A stretch of DNA of 7,195 nucleotides from Nocardioidaceae bacterium. GTDB taxonomy: Bacteria; Actinomycetota; Actinomycetes; Propionibacteriales; Nocardioidaceae. Under the pieces are notes generated by a model, which did not search any database, was not told the DNA's origin, and saw only the letters and a list, made by a program, of their open reading frames with translations. A program made the position numbers and the translations under genes. Positions 1-5,995 of this stretch are shown piece by piece; position 1 is the stretch's first letter; each line of letters starts with the position of its first letter. Location: positions 1 to 7,195 of the forward strand of contig JAOPXA010000071.1 in assembly GCA_025965395.1 (NCBI GenBank), read 5' to 3'.

Positions 1-295
1 CATAGGGCGTGATCATGAAGCACGTATGAGTGAACAGCTCGACCTGCGCCTGCACTGCCGCGACCACTCGCGGGGCGCTGTTGCCGATCGTGGTGACCGC
101 GATGCCGGAGCCGAAGTCGATGAGCGAGTTTCCGTCGATGTCTTGGACGATTCCACCGCCTGCGCGGGCGGCGAAGACGGGCATCGTGGTGCCCACGCCC
201 TGCGCCACCGCGGCCTGCTTGCGCTTCATCAGCTCGACCGAAAGCGGCCCAGGAATGGCGGTGATGATGTCGCGGCGCTGCTTGAGCTCGGACAT
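1..295 (-). CDS. gabT: 4-aminobutyrate aminotransferase, N-terminal part (cut by window edge)
   Basis: GabT is a PLP-dependent class III aminotransferase that moves the amino group of GABA to 2-oxoglutarate, giving succinate semialdehyde and glutamate in the cytosolic GABA shunt. Only the first 98 residues are inside the window; the rest, including the PLP lysine, lies beyond the left edge. Visible are the N-terminal segment TAIPGPLSVELMKRKQAAV (residues 12-30), the strand turn around QDIDGNSLIDFGSGIAV (51-67) typical of class III aminotransferases, IGNSAPRVVAAVQAQ (70-84), and FTHTCFMITPY at the break, which is characteristic of GABA aminotransferase. The ATG at 295-293 follows an AGGAG-type ribosome site at about 303-307. 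It is 41 bp downstream of the DUF3817 gene on the same strand, so co-transcription is possible. A related omega-aminotransferase cannot be fully excluded from the N-terminus alone. Confidence 0.85.
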   Translation of the reverse strand, partial: MSELKQRRDIITAIPGPLSVELMKRKQAAVAQGVGTTMPVFAARAGGGIVQDIDGNSLIDFGSGIAVTTIGNSAPRVVAAVQAQVELFTHTCFMITPY

Positions 296-336
296 GGCGG
301 TCTCCTCACGAATGGCTGGTGGATCCAGGTTATGCC

Positions 337-708
337 CTACGGTGTCGAGTCCGCCTCTGCTGGCGTTGCCGCGAGGAGACCCTTGCGATCGGCCCACACC
401 TCGAACACATACGTGAAGAACGGAGGGATGCTTGCACCGAGCGCGAGGAGTGTGATCTTGGGACTCCAGGCGAACGGGCGGCGGACGATCAGCACCGTGA
501 TCACATACGCGACGAACACGACTCCGTGGATCGGCCCAAGGACTGGCACACCGCCCTCGGCTCCGGTGTGCGGATCGTCTTGAACGATCCACTTGAAGAA
601 CATCGCGATCAGCAGTCCGGCCCACGAAATCGCCTCGGCGATCGCGACGATCTTGAACCAGGTGCGTGCGGCGGATGGTGCGGGATTTAACAAAGAGTTG
701 AGGGTCAC
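337..708 (-). CDS. DUF3817 family small integral membrane protein
   Basis: This 123-residue protein has three likely membrane helices (about residues 18-40, 55-75 and 83-105). It resembles the DUF3817 family: a first helix with AEAISWAGLLIAMFFKW, the motif PVLGPIHGVVFVAYV entering helix 2, and FTYVFEVWADRKGLL closing helix 3. Family members are about 100-120 residues long and have no established function that I know of; it should sit in the cytoplasmic membrane. The start is a GTG at 708-706 with no Shine-Dalgarno sequence. TAGCGT at 720-715 lies six bases before it, which fits a leaderless message. The divergent ACT-domain gene starts 37 bp away and gabT follows on the same strand. The few charged residues sit in the loops and the C-terminal tail. 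The family call is from recognition and the membrane topology from reading hydrophobicity by eye. Confidence 0.8.
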   Translation of the reverse strand: MTLNSLLNPAPSAARTWFKIVAIAEAISWAGLLIAMFFKWIVQDDPHTGAEGGVPVLGPIHGVVFVAYVITVLIVRRPFAWSPKITLLALGASIPPFFTYVFEVWADRKGLLAATPAEADSTP

Positions 709-745
709 GCAATCACGCTACCGGTGAGGTGGGGACAATAGGGGT
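709..745. promoter_or_regulatory. Compact divergent promoter region between DUF3817 and ACT genes
   Basis: Only 37 bp separate the two start codons. On the minus strand TAGCGT (720-715) lies six bases before the GTG. On the plus strand GACAAT (734-739) lies six bases before the ATG at 746. Neither start has a well-placed Shine-Dalgarno sequence; GAGGTGG ends 13 bases before the ATG. The spacing suggests leaderless transcripts from back-to-back promoters. No convincing -35 hexamer was found, so this is an inference from -10 similarity and spacing. Confidence 0.4.
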
Positions 746-1381
746 ATGGCATTCCTGCTCCGCGTGGAGCTGCCCGACATCCCTGGTTCGCTGGGCGCCT
801 TGGCGACCGCCCTCGGTAGTGCGGGGGCGGACATCGAAGCGATCGAGATCGTCGAGCATCGCGCGGACGGCAAAGCGGTCGATGATGTGCTGCTCGAACT
901 GCCTCCAACGACCATGCCCGATGCGCTCATCACGGCGTGCCACAAGCTTGAGGGCGTGCGGGTGCAGTGGATCTCGCGCTACAACGCCGGTGCCAACCTG
1001 AGCATGGACCTTGAGGCGGTCGAGGCGTTCACCGAGGATCCGTCGCGCGCGATCGAACGGCTGGTTGACCTGATCCCGGCGACGTTCCGCGCGGACTGGG
1101 CGCTGATGCTCGTCAGCGTTGACGGTGTCGCGACCGTGGCGCATCGCTCGTCGACCGCGCCGATGGACGTGCCCGAGGCGCAGAACTGGTTCGCCATCAT
1201 GGAGTCGACCGCGATCGAGGACGGCGAGGACACGATCCTCGCGGCGACGCCTGGCAAGGACGGCGAGGGCAAGCACTTCGTGGTGATCTTCGGCCGCCAC
1301 GGCGTGCCCGAGGTGCTCAACTCCGAGCTGGCCCGCCTGCGCCACATGGTCTCGCTCGCGGCAAGCGTCGCCTCCGTCTAG
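746..1381 (+). CDS. ACT domain-containing (amino-acid-binding) protein
   Basis: This 211-residue soluble protein begins with an ACT domain (about residues 3-78). FLLRVELPDIPGSLGALA has the typical beta strand, the D-x-PGSL turn and the following helix, then ADIEAIEIVE as the second strand. ACT domains bind small ligands, usually amino acids, and often regulate amino-acid enzymes or act as stand-alone sensors. The C-terminal half (about 95-211), with DWALMLVSVDG, AQNWFAIMES and KHFVVIFGRHG, looks like a small alpha/beta sensor fold, perhaps GAF-like, but I cannot assign it firmly. No catalytic motif is visible, so a regulatory role is more likely than an enzymatic one. It is monocistronic by context: divergent from DUF3817 and followed by the 1394-1487 palindrome. 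The ATG at 746 is preferred because the ACT strand begins immediately and a -10-like hexamer lies six bases upstream. The ligand is unknown. Confidence 0.75.
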   Translation: MAFLLRVELPDIPGSLGALATALGSAGADIEAIEIVEHRADGKAVDDVLLELPPTTMPDALITACHKLEGVRVQWISRYNAGANLSMDLEAVEAFTEDPSRAIERLVDLIPATFRADWALMLVSVDGVATVAHRSSTAPMDVPEAQNWFAIMESTAIEDGEDTILAATPGKDGEGKHFVVIFGRHGVPEVLNSELARLRHMVSLAASVASV

Positions 1382-1393
1382 CTCCCTTCCCAC

Positions 1394-1487
1394 GTCGGTT
1401 TCCCATGAGACCATGGGATAGCGACTCCTCCAATGGGTTGCAATCCGTTGGATGCGTCAACAACCCATGGCCTCATGGGAAACCGAC
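1394..1487. repeat. 94-bp nested inverted repeat (24-bp arms) between ACT gene and menB
   Basis: The left arm 1394-1417 and right arm 1464-1487 are reverse complements at 23 of 24 positions; the single mismatch is A1410 against C1471, which becomes a G-U pair in a minus-strand transcript. The 46-base loop holds a second imperfect palindrome, 1429-1440 against 1441-1452 (10 of 12 matching), flanked by GAC (1423-1425) and GTC (1456-1458). Each arm also contains a short hairpin of CCCAT facing ATGGG. CCCAT/ATGGG occurs five times: 1402-1406, 1413-1417, 1433-1437, 1464-1468 and 1475-1479. No U-run follows it, so it is not a canonical terminator. It could be a terminator-like fold behind the ACT gene, an operator cluster for menB, or a MITE-like remnant; no clear target-site duplication is visible. 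Confidence 0.8.
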
Positions 1488-1514
1488 CGGCGGGCGGGCG
1501 ATAAGGTCGCGGCC

Positions 1515-2420
1515 ATGAGCATTTCGGAGATCTTCGACGAGTCCGCGTGGCGCGATGTGCCCGGTTTCGAGCACCTGACCGACCTGACCTACCACCGCGC
1601 CGTCGACCAGGGGACCGTACGCATTGCGTTCAACCGGCCCGAGGTACGCAACGCGTTCCGCCCTCATACGGTCGACGAGCTGCTCCTGGTGCTCGACCAC
1701 GCGCGCAGCAGCTCAGACGTCGGCTGCGTGCTCTTGACCGGCAATGGCCCCTCGCCCAAGGACGGCGGCTGGGCCTTCTGCTCGGGCGGCGACCAGCGCA
1801 TTCGCGGCAAGTTTGGCTACCAGTACGCCGAGGGCGACACCGCCGCGACGGTCGATCCGGCCAAGCTCGGACGCCTCCACATCCTCGAGTGCCAGCGCCT
1901 CATCCGCTTCATGCCCAAGGTGGTCATCGCAGTCGTCAACGGGTGGGCGGCTGGTGGCGGTCACAGCTTGCACGTCGTCGCCGACCTGACCTTGGCGTCG
2001 GAAGAGCACGCGAAATTCAAGCAGACCGACGCCGACGTGGGTTCGTTCGACGGCGGGTATGGCTCGGCGTACCTCGCGCGCCAGGTTGGCCAGAAGTTCG
2101 CCCGCGAGATCTTCTTCCTCGGCGACGTCTACTTGGCTGCCGACGCGCATCGGATGGGTATGGTCAACGCCGTCGTGCCGCACGCCGACCTCGAGAAGGT
2201 CGCGCTCGAGTGGGGCGCGAAGATCAACGGCAAGAGCCCGACCGCGCAACGCATGCTGAAGTACTCGTTCAACATGATCGACGACGGCCTCGTAGGCCAG
2301 CAGGTCCGTGTGGGGGAGAAGACGCGCCTCGCATACATGACCGAGGAAGCGCAAGAGGGCCGCGACGCGTTCCTCGAGAAGCGCGACCCCGACTGGTCGC
2401 CATACCCCTACTACTACTGA
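1515..2420 (+). CDS. menB: 1,4-dihydroxy-2-naphthoyl-CoA synthase
   Basis: MenB closes the naphthoquinone ring, turning o-succinylbenzoyl-CoA into 1,4-dihydroxy-2-naphthoyl-CoA in cytosolic menaquinone synthesis. The 301-residue product is a crotonase-fold enzyme close in length and sequence to the mycobacterial protein. Seen are FNRPEVRNAFRPHTVDEL (39-56), DGGWAFCSGGDQRIRG (83-98, oxyanion region), NGWAAGGGHSLHVVADLTL (142-160), QTDADVGSFDGGYGSAYLA (170-188) and the C-terminal DWSPYPYYY. D172, S177 and Y274 match the catalytic Asp185, Ser190 and Tyr287 known from M. tuberculosis. The aspartate makes it the bicarbonate-independent type, unlike E. coli MenB, which has glycine there. The ATG at 1515 is chosen because AAGG lies at 1503-1506 and the protein aligns from there. 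ATGs at 1452 and 1467 are in frame but lie in the palindrome without a ribosome site. No other men genes are in the window. Confidence 0.96.
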   Translation: MSISEIFDESAWRDVPGFEHLTDLTYHRAVDQGTVRIAFNRPEVRNAFRPHTVDELLLVLDHARSSSDVGCVLLTGNGPSPKDGGWAFCSGGDQRIRGKFGYQYAEGDTAATVDPAKLGRLHILECQRLIRFMPKVVIAVVNGWAAGGGHSLHVVADLTLASEEHAKFKQTDADVGSFDGGYGSAYLARQVGQKFAREIFFLGDVYLAADAHRMGMVNAVVPHADLEKVALEWGAKINGKSPTAQRMLKYSFNMIDDGLVGQQVRVGEKTRLAYMTEEAQEGRDAFLEKRDPDWSPYPYYY

Positions 2421-2434
2421 CCTCCTCCGCTGAC

Positions 2435-2484
2435 AGTGACGTTTTGGTCGCGACTCGCCGTGCTCGGCGAGCCATTTCGTCACT
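2435..2484. terminator. Hairpin between convergent menB and MFS genes, probable bidirectional terminator
   Basis: The outer arms AGTGACG (2435-2441) and CGTCACT (2478-2484) are perfectly complementary. Inside are a symmetric TTT/TTT internal loop, a TGG/CCA pairing (2445-2447 with 2472-2474), a TCGCGA bulge, and the perfect inner stem CTCGCCG/CGGCGAG (2454-2460 with 2465-2471) on a TGCT tetraloop. It lies 14 bases after the menB stop and 8 bases beyond the stop of the convergent exporter gene. There is no strong U-run, so termination is inferred from structure and placement. Confidence 0.6.
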
Positions 2485-2492
2485 CTCAACGC

Positions 2493-4022
2493 TCACGACT
2501 GGCTCTTCGGGAGCAGCAGCCTGACGAGGACGGCCACGGTCAGAGCCGCGCCCGAGCAGATCAGCAAGGCGACATGAAGTCCGTCCACGAATGCGTTGGC
2601 TCCGGCCTGGGCGATCGGGCCTCCGAGGTGGGCGGCTATAGCGAATGATTCCTCGGCCTTCGCTGCAAGATTGGCCACAGCACCTTGGGGCACATCGCTC
2701 ATAGCGGGCACCGTGAAGTTGTTGCGGTAGATCGACGACAGGACGCTTCCGTCCACGGCGATTCCTAGAGCGCCGCCGAGCTCACGCGTCTGGTCGTTAA
2801 CTGCGGACCCGACGCCTTGCTGTGAAGCCGGAAGTGCCTCGGTGATAGCAGTAGTGGCGGGGGTCATTGCCGCACCCATGCCGGCGCCGAGCGGGAGCAG
2901 GCCAGCGAGGATCAGCCAGTACGACCGGGTCACATCGACCTGAGCCAACACGAACAGTCCGGCAGCCACGAGAAGGAGACCCGAGACACATACCGTGCGA
3001 GTGCCGACGCGGCCGACAAGGCGCGGTGCGAGCCGCGCTGCAGGCATCAGCGTGACGGCCATCGGCAGCATCGAGAGGGCCGAGACCAGTGGGGAGTCGC
3101 CCCGGACCAGCTGAAGGTACTGAAGCACGACGAAGATGAAACCGAAGAACGCGAAGAACTGCACGAAGATCGACAGGCTGCCGACGGAAAGTCCGCGGTG
3201 CCGGAAGATCCGTGGGTCCAGCATCGGGTTCTTGGACCGCAGCTCGAACCGCACGAATGCGCCCAGAATGAGCGCGCCCAGGGCCACACCGCCAAGTGTT
3301 TGGGCCGACGTCCACCCGTGGGCCGGAGCTTCGATGATCGAGTAAACCGTGACGAACAGTCCGATGACGGCGATCGATGCTCCTGTGACGTCAAGTCGCC
3401 CTGGAGAGGGGTCGGCCGACTCGGGCACGATCCGCACGGTGCCGATGATCGCGGCGACCGCAAGCACGACGTTCAGCGCGAACACGGAGCGCCAGCTCCA
3501 GAACTCGAGCAGTGTCCCGGACGCCAGCACGCCCACGATGGCGCTCGCTCCGGCGACGCCAGCCCAGATACTGACTCCCTTCGCGCGCTCAGCGGCGTCG
3601 AACGTGCCCGTTATCGTCGACAGCGTCGCAGGCATCACGAGCGCTGCCCCCACGCCGATCACCCCACGCAGCGCAATCAGCTGGTGCGCATTCTGGGCCG
3701 TCATGGCGACCGCCGAACCCAGGCCAAAGATGCCGAGCCCGATCAGGAGCATGCGCCGACGACCGAAGCGGTCACCCAACGCGCCGGCCGGAAGCAGCAG
3801 CGCGGCGAAGAACAGCGAGTACGAGTCGATGATCCAGGTCAGCTGAGTCCCGCTCGCATGGGTGGAACGAGCGATGTCCGGCAGCGCCACATTCAGCGAG
3901 GACATGGCGGCCACGACAGCGGCTAGGGCAAGGCAGACCACGGCGGTGACGGCACGGGGGTTGACACTGTCTCCGCTCGGGGCGGGTCCGATCGCGGGAG
4001 AGAGGTTCGCAGGTGTATTCAT
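2493..4022 (-). CDS. MFS drug exporter, DHA2 (EmrB/QacA-like) 14-helix family
   Basis: This 509-residue membrane protein should export small, probably hydrophobic or cationic, compounds across the cytoplasmic membrane by proton antiport. The length and roughly 14 hydrophobic segments fit the DHA2 family. Motif A, GALGDRFGRRRML, lies between helices 2 and 3 (residues 80-92). The first helix carries SSLNVALPDIA (41-51), typical of the family, and NDQTRELGGALGIAV (409-423) is the usual late signature. Two departures are visible: the helix-5 motif C region reads VGVLASG (163-169) where family members usually have GP and GG, and D424 follows the late signature where a hydrophobic residue is common. 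The ATG at 4022 follows AAGGA, about seven bases upstream. It is divergent from the TetR-type gene, with four shared half-sites between them, so local repression is likely. The substrate cannot be read from the sequence. Confidence 0.9.
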   Translation of the reverse strand: MNTPANLSPAIGPAPSGDSVNPRAVTAVVCLALAAVVAAMSSLNVALPDIARSTHASGTQLTWIIDSYSLFFAALLLPAGALGDRFGRRRMLLIGLGIFGLGSAVAMTAQNAHQLIALRGVIGVGAALVMPATLSTITGTFDAAERAKGVSIWAGVAGASAIVGVLASGTLLEFWSWRSVFALNVVLAVAAIIGTVRIVPESADPSPGRLDVTGASIAVIGLFVTVYSIIEAPAHGWTSAQTLGGVALGALILGAFVRFELRSKNPMLDPRIFRHRGLSVGSLSIFVQFFAFFGFIFVVLQYLQLVRGDSPLVSALSMLPMAVTLMPAARLAPRLVGRVGTRTVCVSGLLLVAAGLFVLAQVDVTRSYWLILAGLLPLGAGMGAAMTPATTAITEALPASQQGVGSAVNDQTRELGGALGIAVDGSVLSSIYRNNFTVPAMSDVPQGAVANLAAKAEESFAIAAHLGGPIAQAGANAFVDGLHVALLICSGAALTVAVLVRLLLPKSQS

Positions 4023-4032
4023 GATGACTTCC

Positions 4033-4072
4033 TTTAGAGTCTTGCTCCAATGAATTGGAGTGCTATTCTAAA
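4033..4072. promoter_or_regulatory. 40-bp palindrome before the exporter gene (candidate operator 1 and -10)
   Basis: The two 19-base halves flanking the central GA (4052-4053) match at 14 of 19 positions when one is reverse-complemented. The outer ends are TTTAGAGT (4033-4040) and ATTCTAAA (4065-4072), and the centre is the perfect pair CTCCAAT/ATTGGAG (4045-4051 and 4054-4060). On the minus strand TAGAAT (4070-4065) is a good -10 hexamer for the exporter, giving a leader of roughly 36 bases. A repressor bound here would cover the promoter. Binding by the neighbouring TetR protein is inferred from position. Confidence 0.65.
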
Positions 4073-4103
4073 GCACGCCACGATCGGAGTGTTCCTGGCA
4101 AGG

Positions 4104-4122
4104 TTTAGAGTGAAGTTCTAAA
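4104..4122. promoter_or_regulatory. 19-bp inverted repeat before the TetR gene (candidate operator 2 and -10)
   Basis: TTTAGA (4104-4109) and TCTAAA (4117-4122) form a perfect inverted repeat with seven bases between. This is the same half-site as in the palindrome at 4033-4072. The 19-bp size suits a TetR dimer. TAGAGT (4106-4111) fits the TAnnnT -10 pattern for the regulator gene, whose ribosome site begins at the edge of this repeat. Autoregulation is inferred. Confidence 0.65.
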
Positions 4123-4131
4123 GGATGGAGT

Positions 4132-4812
4132 GTGAAGCGGATGAGCGACGCAATACCGACGCGCAGTGTGAGTCGGCAACAGGAGGCCGGCGAGGTCACC
4201 CGCCGCGAGACCAGGCGCCAGTTGTTGCGGGCGGCGCAAGAGGTATTCACGGAGAACGGATACCGCGCCGCAACGGTCGCAAAGATCGCGGCGCGAGCGG
4301 GCGTCGCCGTCCAGACCCTCTATCACGCCTGGGGCAGCAAAAGGGATCTCCTTCGTGGCGTCCTCGAGCTGGCTATCACCGGCGACGAGGACGTCCACAT
4401 CGACCGCCACGAGCTACCTCGCGCCATGCTCGCAGCGACCGATCCTGCGGTGCGACGCGATCCACGGGCACTCCTGGAGCATCTGGTTAGGGAGTTTCGG
4501 ATCCTTGCCGAACGAAGTGCTGGCGTCTGGAAGACATACCGCGACGCCGCTGCCGTTGATCCCGACATCGCTGCGGACTGGTCGGCGCTGATGCGGCTGC
4601 GGCGCACGAACTTCGAAGCGCTCTTCGCGTCCGTCCCGGACTCGTCCTGGCGCCAAGGCGTGAGCGCGGAGCAAGCCGTCGACACCCTGTGGGCGATCGC
4701 CAGCCCGCAGACGCACGAACTTCTCGTAGGAGTGCTTGGCTACTCCTACGACCAGTTCGAGGCGTGGGTTCTCGACACCGCTCGCCACGCTGTGCTGGAT
4801 AGTGACGGCTGA
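4132..4812 (+). CDS. TetR/AcrR family transcriptional regulator
   Basis: This 226-residue one-component regulator has an N-terminal DNA-binding domain: TRRQLLRAAQEVFTENGY (27-44) is helix 1, and ATVAKIAARAGVAVQTLYHAW (47-67) covers the helix-turn-helix, followed by GSKRDLLRGVLELA. The usual YYHF is replaced by YHAW. Residues from about 90 form the variable ligand-binding and dimer domain, rich in helices, which gives no clue to the ligand. It starts 109 bp from the divergent exporter and probably represses both genes through the TTTAGAnN half-sites. The GTG at 4132 is chosen because AAGGA (4121-4125) lies six bases before it. The ATG at 4141 in the same frame is a real alternative, giving a product three residues shorter, with GGAG (4127-4130) ten bases upstream. 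It converges on upp with only 20 bp between and no visible terminator. Confidence 0.9.
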   Translation: MKRMSDAIPTRSVSRQQEAGEVTRRETRRQLLRAAQEVFTENGYRAATVAKIAARAGVAVQTLYHAWGSKRDLLRGVLELAITGDEDVHIDRHELPRAMLAATDPAVRRDPRALLEHLVREFRILAERSAGVWKTYRDAAAVDPDIAADWSALMRLRRTNFEALFASVPDSSWRQGVSAEQAVDTLWAIASPQTHELLVGVLGYSYDQFEAWVLDTARHAVLDSDG

Positions 4813-4832
4813 TCCGCATCGTTTGGTGAGGC

Positions 4833-5471
4833 TTAGACGACTCCGTAGAGCCGATCGCCCGCGTCGCCGAGCCCGGGCACGATGTAGCCGACCTCGTTGA
4901 GCCGCTCGTCGAGTCCGGCCGTCACGAGCTCGACCGGTATGTCGATGTGCTCCAGCTCCCGCTCGATCCGCGCGATGCCTTCGGGCGCCGCCAGGAGGCA
5001 GATGACCGTGATGTGATCGGCTCCGCGCCGCACGAGGAAGTCGATAGCGGCCGCCAGCGTGCCGCCCGTGGCCAGCATCGGATCGAGCACGTAACACTGG
5101 CGGCCGACCAGGCTGTCGGGCAACCGCTCCGCATACGTGGACGCTTCTAGCGTTTCTTCGTTGCGGACCATTCCGAGGACTCCGACCTCGGCGGTGGGCA
5201 GCAGGCGTTGCATACCTTCGAGCATTCCCAGGCCGGCGCGGAGGATGGGTACGACGAGCGGTCGCGGCTTGGCGAGGCGCACGCCGTGAGCCCTTGCGAC
5301 GGGCGTCTTGACCTCGACCGACTCGGTGCGCACGTTGCGTGTCGCTTCGTATGCGAGCAGCGTGACGAGCTCGTCGGCCAGCCGCCGGAAGGTGGGGGAG
5401 TCCGTGCTCTCGTCTCGCAGCAAGGTCAGCTTGTGGGCGATCAGCGGATGGTCGGCGACGTGAACTTGCAT
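4833..5471 (-). CDS. upp: Uracil phosphoribosyltransferase
   Basis: Upp joins uracil to PRPP to give UMP and pyrophosphate, the cytosolic pyrimidine salvage step. The 212-residue protein is full length for the family. Seen are [22 protein letters not shown] near the N-terminus (8-29), the segment [14 protein letters not shown] (74-87), the PRPP-binding loop [16 protein letters not shown] (128-143) and the uracil-binding C-terminus [15 protein letters not shown] (196-210). The ATG at 5471-5469 is chosen because family proteins begin at [11 protein letters not shown]. An in-frame ATG at 5504 would add eleven residues with no ribosome site. The chosen start also lacks a Shine-Dalgarno sequence but has TAATGT (5484-5479) seven bases before it, fitting a leaderless message. 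It is divergent from tadA, 71 bp away. Confidence 0.96.
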   Translation of the reverse strand: MQVHVADHPLIAHKLTLLRDESTDSPTFRRLADELVTLLAYEATRNVRTESVEVKTPVARAHGVRLAKPRPLVVPILRAGLGMLEGMQRLLPTAEVGVLGMVRNEETLEASTYAERLPDSLVGRQCYVLDPMLATGGTLAAAIDFLVRRGADHITVICLLAAPEGIARIERELEHIDIPVELVTAGLDERLNEVGYIVPGLGDAGDRLYGVV

Positions 5472-5478
5472 GGGGACG

Positions 5479-5484
5479 ACATTA
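5479..5484 (-). promoter_or_regulatory. -10 hexamer TAATGT for a leaderless upp message
   Basis: TAATGT reads on the minus strand from 5484 to 5479, and exactly seven bases separate it from the A of the upp start codon. With transcription starting about seven bases after the hexamer, the message would begin at the ATG. The best -35 candidate is the weak GTGTCA at 5509-5504 with a 19-base spacer. The same hexamer and spacing recur before the serine tRNA. Confidence 0.5.
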
Positions 5485-5542
5485 GCGGCCCCGCGTCGCG
5501 CCATGACACCATCGTGACCAGGATCAACCGACGAGGAGAGTC

Positions 5543-5995
5543 ATGGCGTATGAGGCCGCGATGCGTGAGGCGCTCCTGCTCGCCGCCGAGACGACCACGC
5601 ATGCGGATGTGCCCGTGGGCGCGCTTGTGCTGGATGCCGCAGGTGACGTGATCGGCACGGGCTACAACACGCGCGAACGCGACGACGACCCCACAGGGCA
5701 CGCCGAGATCAACGCCATACGGGCCGCGTCGGAAGCCCGCCATTCCTGGCGGCTTGAGGGCTGCACGCTCGTCGTCACGCTCGAACCCTGCACGATGTGC
5801 GCCGGGGCAATCGTTGGAGCGCGGCTTGAACGGCTCGTGTTCGGGGCGTATGACGAGAAGGCGGGCGCGGTCGGTTCCCTGTGGGACGTCGTGCGTGATC
5901 GCCGACTCAACCATCGCCCCGAGGTAGTTGCCGGCGTGCTCGCGGAGGAGTCGGCGTCGTTGCTGCGGGCGTTCTTCGCGGACCACCGCGGCTAG
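5543..5995 (+). CDS. tadA: tRNA-specific adenosine deaminase
   Basis: TadA deaminates the wobble adenosine of tRNA-Arg(ACG) to inosine so that it reads several CGN codons. The 150-residue protein has the full zinc deaminase site: H53-A54-E55 in TGHAEINAIRAAS, where H53 binds zinc and E55 is the proton shuttle, and C83/C86 in LEPCTMCAGAIV. The N-terminal part, with DVPVGALVLDAAG (22-34), and VFGAYDEKAGAVGSLWD after the second motif are typical of TadA rather than of cytidine or guanine deaminases. The ATG at 5543 follows the ribosome site AGGAG (5534-5538). It lies divergent from upp, and its stop codon overlaps that of the convergent marC-family gene. The substrate tRNA-Arg is not in the window; the nearby tRNA is serine-specific and not a TadA target. 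Confidence 0.95.
   Translation: MAYEAAMREALLLAAETTTHADVPVGALVLDAAGDVIGTGYNTRERDDDPTGHAEINAIRAASEARHSWRLEGCTLVVTLEPCTMCAGAIVGARLERLVFGAYDEKAGAVGSLWDVVRDRRLNHRPEVVAGVLAEESASLLRAFFADHRG

Noticed and set aside
26..583. Plus-strand 185-codon frame at the left end
   Set aside because: It is antisense to gabT and the DUF3817 gene, which are both recognisable on the minus strand; no domain is visible.
713..1414. Minus-strand open frame of 233 codons opposite the ACT gene
   Set aside because: It is a high-GC shadow rich in Arg, His and Asp with no recognisable domain; the plus strand carries a clear ACT domain.
1452..1514. Upstream extension of menB from the ATGs at 1452 or 1467
   Set aside because: The extra residues lie inside the palindrome, have no ribosome site and do not resemble MenB N-termini. 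The ATG at 1515 has AAGG at a proper distance.
1547..2524. Plus-strand 325-codon frame overlapping menB, and the 258-codon minus-strand frame at 1713-2489
   Set aside because: Both are shadows of menB. The first is extremely arginine-rich and neither shows a domain, while MenB matches its family from end to end.
3198..3926. Plus-strand 242-codon frame opposite the exporter
   Set aside because: It is a hydrophilic Arg/Asp/His-rich translation without motifs, antisense to a membrane protein with clear family signatures.
4125..4490. 121-codon frame starting at the first ATG after the tetR ribosome site
   Set aside because: It is out of frame with the helix-turn-helix protein and gives an Arg/Gly-rich product without motifs. 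The real frame starts at 4132 or 4141.
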